Positions 10,297 through 19,685 of a DNA stretch of 64,000 bases are shown here, one piece after another; position 1 is the first letter of the stretch; every line of letters begins with the position of its first letter. Made by a program: the position numbers and the translations under genes. The notes under the pieces were generated by a model that was not told the DNA's origin, did not search any database, and worked only from the letters and a program-made list of their open reading frames with translations. Source of the DNA: JANSWY01 sp965267245 (GTDB lineage: Bacteria; Bacteroidota; Bacteroidia; Cytophagales; Cyclobacteriaceae); contig OZ253939.1 in the NCBI GenBank assembly GCA_965267245.1, positions 930,001-994,000 of the forward strand, given 5' to 3'.

Positions 10297-13229
10297 AGTG
10301 TAAGACTGGTATTTAATGGCACATTAGAATTCTTGATCTTTGGAGAAATTGAAAGAAGATATGCTGAGCTTGCGGCACGCTTGTTTTCAACAAACGGCCT
10401 TACCTGAAACAACCACAGTTTATCATCCAGAAATCCCAGTTCAATATCGTAAGGTCCAGTCCCTCCTGCATCATTGTAGGCTTTTATGATTTGGTCGCCA
10501 ATTGTTCTGATATTCTTGAAGTTAGACTCATTAAGAATTTGGTTTTCGAAGGTAGTTCTCAGCTTGAGGGTACCTCCGGTAATTGGAAGACTATTTCTAG
10601 AAGGCTCACGAGCAGGTGACAACATCTTTCTTGAACCATCCTTATTGAGTAGGTAAGATTCTGCTGCTTGACCGTCCACAGCACCTCCTGCTCCTCTACT
10701 AAATGCAATTGTCATGGCATCATTGTCTCCGTTTGAAATCCCTTTGGTAATCAGTACACCGCTGTAATCCACATCTACACTAGGAATGATCAAGATTGAA
10801 GGGTAAACGTTTTCAGGATTCAACAGGTATTTCTGACGCCATTTGTAGCTTCTTTCCGTGTATGGAGAGGCCCAAACATCCTTGATTCCCTGCAGGATTT
10901 TTTCTTCGCTTACTGCGTTGAAAACAGTTAAATTCAATCCTGCACCTGTAAAATCCTTCAGGTCTTCCATGTTGGTATCACTTCTTAGAAAAACAGGCAC
11001 TTTACCTAATTCATCACCTAAAACATCTTTAAACCTGGCCTGCAGCTCCTCTTTCAAAGAGGGTTTCAAAGGCATTTTCTTAATCAGGTTTCTGAGTTCT
11101 TCCAGCTCTTTTAAAACATACTTGTCAATGTTTTCCTGAGAATCGTTTCCTGACCTTTTATTGGCTTCATCAAAAATGTTGTTCAGGTAATCCCAATAGC
11201 TCAATTCTTTACCCGGAATCTGCTGTTTCATGTGATCAAGGAACAACCCAAATGGCACTACCAGACCGTTAACGACATTGTCAGGGAAATGGTACTTGAG
11301 TTCACCGAGATTAGCGGCTTTGGGGCCACATAACTCCCCTGAATCCTTTGCTCTTAAATCTTTAAGATTAATCAAACCCTTTTCCGCAAGCCTTATTTGC
11401 TCAATCGGGATTCTGATCATTTCTTCCGGTCTTGCCTGCTTACTGAAAAGAGATTTCTCCATCTCATTCATGTCCGAAGCTTTTTTCATGATCACGGCCC
11501 CCGAGTTTGAAACCGCATAGAATACCTTCTCTCCGGCATATTTCTTAAATGATTCCAGGTTCGCCCTTGATACTATTGCATTCGGAATTCCTAAATTTCT
11601 GGCCAATAACTGAACATGTGACACGGCATTCCCTTCGGTTACTGAAGCAATTCCCGCAATTGGTTTGAGGTCTGCGGGAGGTCTGTCAAAAACGTATATT
11701 TTCTTTGGATCAAGCTCCAGGTGTTCCGGGTCATCCAGGACCTCAAGTACACCAAGTGCATATCCGGCATTCAATCCTCTGATATGTCCCTGATTGGGAA
11801 TGTCAAGTACCTTATTAGTGATTCCAGCTTCAGTAGCATATAATTCCTCTAAAGTCGATAAAAGATTACCAAGTGGAAGTAAAGGGCTACTTCTGATGAT
11901 ATCATCAATGAAACCAGGGGCCAAAGGCTCAAAACCAGCAAAGAGAGATACTGTAGAAGCATAAGTTGCTCTTACCATGCCAGTTCCCCATTCCAGTGAG
12001 CTCCTAAACCGTTCATTAAGCCTGTTGAATTGACTGAGTGTAATGCTTCCCTGTAAGTTAATTTCTATGTCTTTTCTCAATGTATTGTACTCCCATTTTT
12101 CCAAATAACCACATCCGTACAATGACTTTATCATGTCATTCGCCAATGACATACCTTCAGAAATTTGAAGTGTACTTATCGAGCTAATTTCCTGCAACAA
12201 CAGTTTCTCCGAAATAATGGAAGCGTCCAATAATGCCAATAGTTGTTCTGGTGATAAAGGTTGAGCCATGTCATTTCTAATACCGGCCAAAACGCTTGCA
12301 AGCCGGTCTATTCGTTGAAATGAATCACTATTACCATACGAATCGATTAATTCATTTATTGCTGCAGTACTTTCAAGGTTGTCTGTTAATACCTTTAAAT
12401 ACTCCTGATAAGTTCCTGGTTTCAAAGGAGCATAGTACGCATTTAAAGTCCCGATCAATTGCTCAAACTTCTTTTGTTGATCCGTAGACAGGCTACTCTT
12501 ATTCGCTATGTAAAACTTCTGAACAGCCTGTACATCAGAAGCCTCCGGTCTACCATGAAGCTTCACACGCAAATTCATGAACGCAGGGTATTGATCCGCT
12601 AACGTCAATGATAATGAGCGAATTAGTTGTGTTTGGTTATCGTCACCTCGGTGAGGGATGTCTTTAGCCGATTGTCTGATTAAGAAAAACTGTGATTGAA
12701 CAAGTTTTTCATCAGATAGAGTGGATTTCAGAAAGTTAACACCCCAGGTCTCTTCATCTTCGGCCTGTATAGCACCTCTATAATACCTTGCTTTACGTAA
12801 AACCCATCCATCATCCACACTTCGCAGGTACTTTTCAAGTTGATATTGTTTGATTCTGCTATTGCCCTTTTCTGAGTCCCAAAAATCTTTAAAATCTGTT
12901 GTGGATAGGATCTGTCCCAGGTATATTCCATTGGATTTTCCCAGAGCAATCACCTCATCTTTATACCGGGCCCTTTGTGGACTTGGTTCCGGACAACGTT
13001 CCTTTGGTATCCTGTAAGAACCATCCTTGCAAAACCACATAATATCCCTATATGGTCCCCTTGGATCGGATTTGTAAGCTTTGACCATAGAAGCGATATC
13101 CGCATCACTTTTAGGGGCGGTAGTTTGTGAATAAGTGAATGGTGAAAAAAATAGAAAAATGATAATGAGGCAGCTCATTTTGTACCTGAAAATTCGGGTA
13201 TGAAGGATCATATTGTATGTAGTTGTCAT
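10293..13229 (-). CDS. Exported dikinase-like protein (His swivel domain then PPDK-type ATP-grasp), GWD-like order
   Basis: 978 residues. A signal peptide is visible (basic n-region, hydrophobic residues 19-33, cleavage near FTYSQ). Residues about 40-470 are helical and unrecognised. Residues about 470-585 form the mobile phosphohistidine domain with SHVQLLARNLGIPN; H538 is the candidate phosphorylated residue. Residues 634-950 are a PPDK/PEP-synthase N-terminal ATP-binding domain: CGPKAANLGEL, VFLRSDTNMEDL (R749), TGAGL, IKDVWASPYTER, and the metal-binding LFQVRP (942-945). The His domain before the ATP domain and the lack of a PEP-binding TIM barrel match alpha-glucan water dikinase rather than PEP synthase or PPDK. 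The acceptor is unknown. An ATP-dependent enzyme with an export signal is odd. Confidence 0.8.
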   Translation of the reverse strand: MTTTYNMILHTRIFRYKMSCLIIIFLFFSPFTYSQTTAPKSDADIASMVKAYKSDPRGPYRDIMWFCKDGSYRIPKERCPEPSPQRARYKDEVIALGKSNGIYLGQILSTTDFKDFWDSEKGNSRIKQYQLEKYLRSVDDGWVLRKARYYRGAIQAEDEETWGVNFLKSTLSDEKLVQSQFFLIRQSAKDIPHRGDDNQTQLIRSLSLTLADQYPAFMNLRVKLHGRPEASDVQAVQKFYIANKSSLSTDQQKKFEQLIGTLNAYYAPLKPGTYQEYLKVLTDNLESTAAINELIDSYGNSDSFQRIDRLASVLAGIRNDMAQPLSPEQLLALLDASIISEKLLLQEISSISTLQISEGMSLANDMIKSLYGCGYLEKWEYNTLRKDIEINLQGSITLSQFNRLNERFRSSLEWGTGMVRATYASTVSLFAGFEPLAPGFIDDIIRSSPLLPLGNLLSTLEELYATEAGITNKVLDIPNQGHIRGLNAGYALGVLEVLDDPEHLELDPKKIYVFDRPPADLKPIAGIASVTEGNAVSHVQLLARNLGIPNAIVSRANLESFKKYAGEKVFYAVSNSGAVIMKKASDMNEMEKSLFSKQARPEEMIRIPIEQIRLAEKGLINLKDLRAKDSGELCGPKAANLGELKYHFPDNVVNGLVVPFGLFLDHMKQQIPGKELSYWDYLNNIFDEANKRSGNDSQENIDKYVLKELEELRNLIKKMPLKPSLKEELQARFKDVLGDELGKVPVFLRSDTNMEDLKDFTGAGLNLTVFNAVSEEKILQGIKDVWASPYTERSYKWRQKYLLNPENVYPSILIIPSVDVDYSGVLITKGISNGDNDAMTIAFSRGAGGAVDGQAAESYLLNKDGSRKMLSPAREPSRNSLPITGGTLKLRTTFENQILNESNFKNIRTIGDQIIKAYNDAGGTGPYDIELGFLDDKLWLFQVRPFVENKRAASSAYLLSISPKIKNSNVPLNTSLTL

Positions 13230-13304
13230 GGTATAAAACAGACTGAAAACTGTATTAATTTAACATGAGAATTCCAATAAAACGCATTTTTCAAATTAAT
13301 GTTA

Positions 13305-13868
13305 TTACTTTATTTTAAGCTTGGATTCATATAGTTTATTCAACCTTTCCTTAGCCCTTTTCAAACGCATTTTGATGGCACTTTCTGTAAGCCCCATAGA
13401 CAAGCTGATATCTGTAATAGATTGTTTCTCCTTGTATTTCAGCAATAAAAGGAGCTTCTCCTCAGGAATCATTTCTTCAAGCAATTCAGCCAGTAATTCA
13501 ATTGATTTCTCTTTAGGCAACTCATCATCATGATCTGAGATATCAGCAAATTCATCAACAATCTGAGCTGTAATGATTTGTTTGAGTTGTTTTTTGTTTT
13601 TCCTTAGGAAATCAATGCAGGTATTGTGAATAATCGCGTACAACCAGGTAGTAACTTTCGCTTCGTTTCTAAATTTTGGTAATTGTAGGAAAACCCGTAT
13701 TAAAATTTCCTGGCAAAGATCCTCAGCAATGTCCTCATCTTTTACATAAGTCTTACACCTTGAAAGTATGTACTTCTCATACCGATTCGTGAAAAGGGAA
13801 AAGTAATGGTAATTACCAGTCTTCAGTAACTCAATCAATTCCTGGTCGCTAATGTCTTTATTTAACAT
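13305..13868 (-). CDS. ECF-type RNA polymerase sigma factor
   Basis: 187 residues with region 2 (DIAEDLCQEILIRVFLQLPKFRNEAKVTTWLYAIIHNTCIDFLRK) and region 4 helix-turn-helix (KQSITDISLSMGLTESAIKMRLKRAKERL). No linked anti-sigma factor is seen. It ends 76 bases before the dikinase gene start on the same strand, so it may be cotranscribed with, or control, the exported dikinase/hydrolase pair; this is inferred from position only. It is divergent from the C39/ATP-grasp operon, sharing a spacer of about 60 bases. Confidence 0.93.
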   Translation of the reverse strand: MLNKDISDQELIELLKTGNYHYFSLFTNRYEKYILSRCKTYVKDEDIAEDLCQEILIRVFLQLPKFRNEAKVTTWLYAIIHNTCIDFLRKNKKQLKQIITAQIVDEFADISDHDDELPKEKSIELLAELLEEMIPEEKLLLLLKYKEKQSITDISLSMGLTESAIKMRLKRAKERLNKLYESKLKIK

Positions 13869-13927
13869 GAATAAAGTGTGACTTTTTAAAAGTTTGCACG
13901 TCTTACTAGAAATTTAGATAAAAGTTA

Positions 13928-14638
13928 ATGCAAATTCATACAAAGTCCAGACAACTAGAAATATTACCCCAACCGACTGATGAAAGTTGTGGTCCTACAT
14001 GTCTGCATGCAGTTTATAAATTCAACAACGACACAATAAGACTTGAGGCATTAATTGAACAGGTAAAAAAGGTCAAAGGTGGTGGTACACTGGCTGTAAT
14101 GTTAGGTAATCATGCTCTTAAGCGTGGATACCAAGCGACCATTTATACCTACAATTTACAGGTATTTGATCCAACATGGTTTGACGGGGAAGCTGACATT
14201 GTCCATAACCTACGGGAACAGTTGCTTTATAAAAAGTCAAGAAAACTCAAACAAGCGACAAGAGCATATATTGAATTCATTTCCCTGGGAGGTCAACTTA
14301 GGTATGAAGAATTGAATGCTGAATTATTGAAAAGTTTCCTGGATAAACAATATCCAATATTAACAGGATTGAGTGCTACCTATTTGTACCAGAGTGCAAG
14401 AGAAGTTCCGGAAACCAATGCATTCGACAGTATAAAAGGTGCACCAATGGGACATTTTGTTGTTTTAACAGGTGTCGATGAAGTGAGAAACAGGGTATTT
14501 GTGGCTGACCCACTTTCGTCCAATCCAATTAATGAAGATAACCAATACTATAGTGTAAATATGGACAGATTGATCAATGCCATTTTGTTGGGCATTGTGA
14601 CCTATGATGCCAATTTATTGATCATACAACCTAAATAA
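13928..14638 (+). CDS. C39-like (papain-fold) cysteine peptidase
   Basis: 236 residues, cytoplasmic (no signal peptide). The catalytic cysteine motif is DESCGPTCL with C21 as nucleophile; the histidine and aspartate motifs are MGHFVVLTGVDE and VFVADPLS. These are the hallmarks of peptidase C39/BtpA-like domains. It is the first gene of a four-gene operon (next start 1 base after its stop) with an ATP-grasp ligase, a GCS2 ligase and an amidohydrolase, which suggests it processes or hydrolyses an amide-linked product rather than a bacteriocin leader; no ABC transporter is nearby. Confidence 0.82.
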   Translation: MQIHTKSRQLEILPQPTDESCGPTCLHAVYKFNNDTIRLEALIEQVKKVKGGGTLAVMLGNHALKRGYQATIYTYNLQVFDPTWFDGEADIVHNLREQLLYKKSRKLKQATRAYIEFISLGGQLRYEELNAELLKSFLDKQYPILTGLSATYLYQSAREVPETNAFDSIKGAPMGHFVVLTGVDEVRNRVFVADPLSSNPINEDNQYYSVNMDRLINAILLGIVTYDANLLIIQPK

Positions 14639-14639
14639 T

Positions 14640-16091
14640 ATGTTAAGAATAATCGTAACAGAGAAACCCAAAGAATGGCTTATTGAACTCCCAGGAGTAG
14701 AACTGATGACTCCTGCGGAATATATTTCACTCGACCCGGAACTTACTGAGAGAAGTGTTAAGGTGATCAATATGTGCAAAAGTTATCAATACCAAAGCGA
14801 AGGGTACTATATCTCTTTATTGGCTGAAGCTCGAGGGCATAAGGTACTTCCTGTCACTTCCACCATGATGGATTACAAATTGCCCAATCTTGCTCGTGAA
14901 GATGCACAGGATTTCAATACCATTATTCAGGAAAGTCTTGAAAAGTCAGGTGCTGATGCTGTTTGTGAATTCAATATTTATTTTGGTAAAACCGAAAATC
15001 CGGCACTTGCTAAGATTGCATTATTGCTATTCAACCTATTCCAGGTTCCCATGCAAAAAGTATCTTTTGTAAAGAAGGATAAATGGCAATTAGGTGCATT
15101 AAAACCAATAAACATAAAGGAATTAGCCCCTGCTGAAAGGGAAACCTTAACTGAGGCGCTTCACTATTTCTTATCCAGCAAACAGGTAGTCAGAAAAAAC
15201 TACCGACGAAAGAAATATGACCTGGGTATTCTAGTAAACCCTGAAGAGAAAACACCTCCCTCCGACCCCAGAGCAATCCAGAAGTTTGTGAAAGCAGCTG
15301 AGAAGAGTGGTTTCAACGTGGAGTTAATCACCAAAGCAGATTACGGCAGATTGACCCAGTTTGATGCATTATTCATCAGAGAAACTACCAGTGTGAACCA
15401 TCACACATTCCGATTTGCCAGAAAAGCAGATTACGAGTGCATTGCCGTCATTGACGACCCCAATTCTATTTTAAAATGTACGAATAAAGTCTATCTACAG
15501 GAATTGCTAGAGGCCAATGATATTCCAACTCCCAAATCAGCTATTCTCCAAAAGAATGAAAAGGGTGCTGTGCTTCCTGATTTTGATTTTCCTTTTGTAT
15601 TGAAAAAGCCTGATAGTGCCTTCTCGCAAGGCGTGAAGAAAGTGTCCAATAAAGAAGAGTTGGATTCCTGGTTGAAGCAGTTTTTTGAAGAAACTGAGAT
15701 AGTGATTGCGCAGGAATTTATGCCAACCGATTTCGATTGGAGAATTGGGGTGTTAGGAGGTAAAATCATCTATGTATGTAAATACTTCATGGCAAGGAAT
15801 CACTGGCAAATTGTGGACTGGAAAACAGGTGGTGCATCAAGAGTAGGTAAATCTGAATCAATGCCTATTAGCGAAGCACCTAAAAAATTGTGTGCAATGG
15901 CTCTGAAGGCCACCAAGTTAATTGGAAACGGACTTTACGGTGTGGACATTAAAGAGTCCAACGGAAAGTTTTATGTAATAGAAATTAATGACAACCCAAG
16001 CATAGATCATGGTGTCGAGGATCAGGTAGAGAAACAAAAACTCTATCAAAACATTACGGACCACCTGATGCAACTTGTAAACGAGATCTAA
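14640..16091 (+). CDS. RimK-like ATP-grasp ligase with N-terminal RLAN-type domain
   Basis: 483 residues. Residues about 1-190 correspond to the RimK-like ATP-grasp N-terminal (RLAN) domain, with the marker stretch SVKVINMCKSYQYQSEGYY. Residues about 270-480 are an ATP-grasp fold: FPFVLKKPDSAFSQGVKKV binds the nucleotide, VIAQEFMPTDFDWRIGVL is the central strand, and FYVIEINDNPSIDHG holds the Mg-binding E-x-N. The expected reaction is ATP-driven formation of a peptide-like bond through an acyl phosphate. Between the C39 peptidase (1 base upstream) and GCS2 ligase (4 bases downstream). Acceptor and donor unknown. Confidence 0.85.
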   Translation: MLRIIVTEKPKEWLIELPGVELMTPAEYISLDPELTERSVKVINMCKSYQYQSEGYYISLLAEARGHKVLPVTSTMMDYKLPNLAREDAQDFNTIIQESLEKSGADAVCEFNIYFGKTENPALAKIALLLFNLFQVPMQKVSFVKKDKWQLGALKPINIKELAPAERETLTEALHYFLSSKQVVRKNYRRKKYDLGILVNPEEKTPPSDPRAIQKFVKAAEKSGFNVELITKADYGRLTQFDALFIRETTSVNHHTFRFARKADYECIAVIDDPNSILKCTNKVYLQELLEANDIPTPKSAILQKNEKGAVLPDFDFPFVLKKPDSAFSQGVKKVSNKEELDSWLKQFFEETEIVIAQEFMPTDFDWRIGVLGGKIIYVCKYFMARNHWQIVDWKTGGASRVGKSESMPISEAPKKLCAMALKATKLIGNGLYGVDIKESNGKFYVIEINDNPSIDHGVEDQVEKQKLYQNITDHLMQLVNEI

Positions 16092-16095
16092 TCAA

Positions 16096-17370
16096 ATGGA
16101 AGGTCCAAAACGAATGCATTTATTCCAGGGATTTGGAATAGAGCTTGAATATATGATTGTAGATAGGGACACATTGGATGTGAAACCCATCGCCGATGAG
16201 CTAATTAAACTAGCAAAAGGAGAATACGCAGATGAATATCAGAATGGTATGGTCACCTGGTCCAATGAATTGGTTTTGCATGTCATTGAATTGAAATGCA
16301 CCAGACCGGAACGAGATCTTGTGAAATTAAATGAAGCTTTTCACGAAAACATCGTTCAGATAAATGATCTATTGAAGAAATTCAATGCGAAGCTGATGCC
16401 CACGGCAGCACATCCCTGGATGGAACCAGATAAAGAAACCTTTCTGTGGCCTCATGGTAATTCTGACATCTATGAGCGTTACAACAAGATGTTTAACTGT
16501 AAAGGTCATGGATGGTCAAATTTGCAGAGTACACACATCAACTTCTCTTTTTACGATGATGAGGAGTTTGCCAAGTTACACCGGGCTATAAGAGTTGTGC
16601 TACCATTAATACCAGCGCTAGCTGCCAGTTCACCAATTATTGAACAGGAAGCCACAGGTTTTCAAAGTACCAGAATGGATTACTATGGCAAAAACCAAAA
16701 AAGGTTTCCAAGCATTACCGGAAGGATAATTCCTGAAAAAGTCTTGTCGAAAAGGCAATATCACAAATTGATCTATGACCCAATAACCAAAGACATTGAA
16801 CCCTTCAATGGGGATGATATTCTGGATCCGGTTTGGGTCAATTCCAGAGGTGCAATAGCCAGGTTTGATCGTGGTTCCATTGAAATCAGAATTATGGACA
16901 TACAGGAATGCCCGGAAGCTGACCTGGCTATCGTTTCTTTCATTATCTGCTTAGTGAAGACGTATTGTAATGAGCAATTTGGAGATGCTCACGCTCAGCA
17001 TTTAATGGAAACCGACAGACTTGCGGAAATTCTACAGGGAAGTGTAAAAAAAGGAGGAGAATCGATAATTCAAAACAGCCAATACTTAATAGCCCTAGGT
17101 TTAACAGGTGAGCAACCAACATTGAAAAGCGCCTTATTGCAATTACTTGAAGCTGCAATTGTTCACTACCCAATGGAAATGCATCCGTGGGAAGTAACGC
17201 TAAGATTATTGATCAATGAGGGAAACCTGGCTACCAGAATTTCGAAGGTGAACCAGGGGGAACAATCGTTAGCGAACTTGAAGTTGATCTATCAGGAGTT
17301 AACAGAAAACTTAAGCCAAAATTCAATATTCCTCAAAAATGAAACAGTATCACACCATAGTAACCTGTGA
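16096..17370 (+). CDS. Glutamate-cysteine ligase family 2 (GCS2, carboxylate-amine ligase)
   Basis: 424 residues. The glutamine-synthetase-like fold is recognisable from FGIELEYMIVD (metal-binding E-x-E), VIELKCTRP, STHINFSFYDDE and SIEIRIMDIQECPEADLA. Family members such as YbdK form a gamma-glutamyl-type amide with weak cysteine specificity. In this operon a second ligase acts beside the ATP-grasp enzyme, which points to a two-step assembly of a small amide or a tag, not to ordinary glutathione synthesis. The last 32 bases overlap the next gene, so expression is coupled. Confidence 0.87.
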   Translation: MEGPKRMHLFQGFGIELEYMIVDRDTLDVKPIADELIKLAKGEYADEYQNGMVTWSNELVLHVIELKCTRPERDLVKLNEAFHENIVQINDLLKKFNAKLMPTAAHPWMEPDKETFLWPHGNSDIYERYNKMFNCKGHGWSNLQSTHINFSFYDDEEFAKLHRAIRVVLPLIPALAASSPIIEQEATGFQSTRMDYYGKNQKRFPSITGRIIPEKVLSKRQYHKLIYDPITKDIEPFNGDDILDPVWVNSRGAIARFDRGSIEIRIMDIQECPEADLAIVSFIICLVKTYCNEQFGDAHAQHLMETDRLAEILQGSVKKGGESIIQNSQYLIALGLTGEQPTLKSALLQLLEAAIVHYPMEMHPWEVTLRLLINEGNLATRISKVNQGEQSLANLKLIYQELTENLSQNSIFLKNETVSHHSNL

Positions 17371-18055
17371 GCACGCGGTGAACACGGTACCAGAAGCTTA
17401 TCTTCATCTTTTTAAAGGTCATGAGGATGTGCTGAAAACACACCTGGCTTATGATCCGGGTGCATTTGAAATGTCGCATTCAATATCAGATGCTCTGAGG
17501 GCAAAGTTATTCCTTGGGGATGTATCTAGATTATTGGTGGAATGCAATCGTTCACTTGATAATGATCAGTTGTTTTCAAGCTTTACTAAAGGATTAAAAG
17601 GGAACGTTAAAGAAACGCTTATCAAGCAATATTATGAACCTTATAGACTTAGAGTGGAACGATATATTAGTAAATATCAGCCTAAACATAAGCTACTTCA
17701 TTTATCCATTCATTCGTTTACTCCAGTGTTAAACAACATTGAGAGAAAAGTTGATATAGGTATTCTATGCGATGAGAGCCGGCGAGACGAATTGGATTTT
17801 AGCTTAGCACTAAAGGAGCTACTTGCTCAGCAATTACCAGATCATGTGATCATGTTGAATGTCCCGTATCAGGGTACTGATGATGGCTTCACAACATATT
17901 TAAGAAAGAAACACACCCATAAATACCTGGGAATTGAATTGGAAATCAATCAAAAATTTCATTTCAATGATGCAAAAGACACAATTACAACAGCACTGAT
18001 CAAAGCAATAAAAATTTTAACTGAGAAACCTCTTGAAAATGCTTTAATAGAATAA
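17339..18055 (+). CDS. N-formylglutamate amidohydrolase-like protein
   Basis: 238 residues with the family motifs: VTCEHAVNTVP near the N-terminus, YDPGA, LLVECNRSLDN and LLHLSIHSFTPV; the Glu/His residues are typical of the zinc-dependent FGase fold. No histidine-degradation gene is nearby, so formylglutamate from histidine catabolism is an unlikely substrate; a hydrolase for the amide made by the two upstream ligases fits better. ATG at 17339 lies inside the end of the GCS2 gene. Confidence 0.85.
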   Translation: MKQYHTIVTCEHAVNTVPEAYLHLFKGHEDVLKTHLAYDPGAFEMSHSISDALRAKLFLGDVSRLLVECNRSLDNDQLFSSFTKGLKGNVKETLIKQYYEPYRLRVERYISKYQPKHKLLHLSIHSFTPVLNNIERKVDIGILCDESRRDELDFSLALKELLAQQLPDHVIMLNVPYQGTDDGFTTYLRKKHTHKYLGIELEINQKFHFNDAKDTITTALIKAIKILTEKPLENALIE

Positions 18056-18096
18056 TTCTATTCTTTATTTTTCATCCATCAACTAAGTTTTTGAAC

Positions 18097-18834
18097 ATGG
18101 AGATGTATGATATTGAGAATTCTGAAGAATATATTAACCTTCAGATCGAATTGATCAGTATGCAACGATGGGTTCAGGATACGGGCCAACGAATTGCTAT
18201 ATTATTTGAGGGTAGAGATACTGCAGGAAAAGGTGGTGCCATTATGAGGTTTGTAAGGTATTTAAACCCAAGGGGATACCGAATAGTGGCATTGCCAAAA
18301 CCTACTGAGATGGAAAGAGGTCAGTGGTATTTTCAAAGGTACCTCAAACAGTTACCCAATCGCGGAGAAATAGTATTCTTTGATCGAAGCTGGTACAACA
18401 GAGCTGTTGTGGAACCCGTGATGAAGTTCTGCACAGAAGAGGAGTATCAGATTTTCATGACGAACGTGGTAAAAGTAGAAAATATGTTAATCGAAGATGG
18501 TATGCATATTTTCAAACTCTGGTTTTCCATTGATGTAGAAGAACAAAAAAGGAGGTTAGAGGAGAGAAAAACAGACCCACTCAAACAATGGAAACTGAGT
18601 ACGGTGGATATGCAGGCACAATTGATGTGGGATGATTATACAAAGTACAAGCAAGCAATGTTTGAAAAAACCAGTTGGAATGGTGCCCCGTGGATTGTTT
18701 TGAAGGGAAATAATAAAGAAAAGGCACGCCTTGAAGCCATGAAATACATATTGTCGTCACTGGACTTTCCTGAAAAGGGAAAAACTGATACAACCCTTGA
18801 ATACAATCCGGATATTATCACCGTCATGAATTAA
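18097..18834 (+). CDS. ppk2: Polyphosphate kinase 2 family protein
   Basis: 245 residues, the size of a one-domain PPK2. Walker A is EGRDTAGKGG (residues 38-47), the lid/Arg region is LPKPTEMERGQWYFQRY, and Walker B is FFDRSWYNR with D96-R97. It transfers phosphate between polyphosphate and nucleotides; class (ADP or AMP) cannot be assigned. A TTG lies two codons upstream, but ATG at 18097 is the better start. It follows the amidohydrolase gene by 41 bases and may supply nucleotide triphosphate to the ligases, an inference from position only. Confidence 0.88.
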   Translation: MEMYDIENSEEYINLQIELISMQRWVQDTGQRIAILFEGRDTAGKGGAIMRFVRYLNPRGYRIVALPKPTEMERGQWYFQRYLKQLPNRGEIVFFDRSWYNRAVVEPVMKFCTEEEYQIFMTNVVKVENMLIEDGMHIFKLWFSIDVEEQKRRLEERKTDPLKQWKLSTVDMQAQLMWDDYTKYKQAMFEKTSWNGAPWIVLKGNNKEKARLEAMKYILSSLDFPEKGKTDTTLEYNPDIITVMN

Positions 18835-18872
18835 CAATGTACACTATACCCAAAATACCTTTCAATTAGCGC

Positions 18873-18949
18873 GATGCTAAAATTTTTAAAAAAACACTCT
18901 GTACCTCGCGTATCGATGACTTTTTTTATTGACCTAGTATTTTAGCATC
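18873..18949. repeat. 11-bp perfect inverted repeat
   Basis: GATGCTAAAAT at 18873-18883 is repeated inverted at 18939-18949, 55 bases apart. The right arm lies in the last codons of the lipoprotein gene. It could fold in transcripts reading out of ppk2 and may act as a weak terminator; the spacing is long, so this is uncertain. Confidence 0.35.
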
Positions 18950-19477
18950 AACAAAAAACGCTGAATTGGCAGTAAGCTGATGGTCTTCATCGATCACCTC
19001 ATCGGTTACTGTTTTTAGTTTAAGGGAAAATTCTTCTTGAACAATATAATCTTTGATATCCTGATCACTTGTCTCTAAAACCAGTCTATTTCCCGGATCT
19101 GACTCGATGTTGTTGTTCCATGCCACAAGTACTTCATTCAAACCCTCAGCATTTAAATAGATTTCCACTGAGTTTAGAAAACTAAAATCACTGTCAGTGG
19201 GACTAATCAGGTCAATTGTAAGTCCTTCCAGTATGATAAGTTCAATCAAGTCCTTACTGGTATTATTATTACTAAATGTAGTCTCTGATTCTGAATCAAT
19301 TTCTGGTGACACAAGGTTTATAGGTAAATTGATTACTGTAGATGACTGTACAGTAAAATCTGTTTCATAACTCATTTTAAATTGCGTCAAACTATCTAGT
19401 TTTTTGCATCCCGTGAGCAATAAACTCGAGAAAAACCCAATGTAAAGAAGAACCAATTTCACTTTATTCATTTTCAT
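18926..19477 (-). CDS. Hypothetical lipoprotein
   Basis: 183 residues starting with ATG at 19477 (earlier TTG codons give a poorer signal). The signal peptide ends in LLTGC, with C24 as the lipidated residue. The rest is beta-rich (phrases such as VEIYLNAEGLNEVLVAW) with acidic loops, and I do not recognise a domain. Such short beta-sandwich lipoproteins are common on Bacteroidota outer membranes. Stands alone between convergent and divergent genes. Confidence 0.7.
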   Translation of the reverse strand: MKMNKVKLVLLYIGFFSSLLLTGCKKLDSLTQFKMSYETDFTVQSSTVINLPINLVSPEIDSESETTFSNNNTSKDLIELIILEGLTIDLISPTDSDFSFLNSVEIYLNAEGLNEVLVAWNNNIESDPGNRLVLETSDQDIKDYIVQEEFSLKLKTVTDEVIDEDHQLTANSAFFVDAKILGQ

Positions 19478-19685
19478 AAATTTTAAGAATAACACTTATA
19501 GGAGCAATTGGTTTGCACTATTTTGACAAGTATTTGCCCTTTCTGGAAAGTAACGTACGGATAATTAAATTATTCCTTGAACAATTCACAATTGAAAATT
19601 TAGTTTTTACTTTTAAAATGAATCCTTTTTCCTGCACAATGTATTTTGTACCTTACTTACGTACAAATCAAAAACGCTTAAGCTC

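Noticed and set aside
10293..13229. PEP synthase (ppsA)
   Set aside because: Domain order is reversed, no PEP-binding barrel, and a signal peptide is present.
17339..18055. Part of a histidine-degradation pathway
   Set aside because: No hut genes in the window; the operon consists of ligases and a peptidase.
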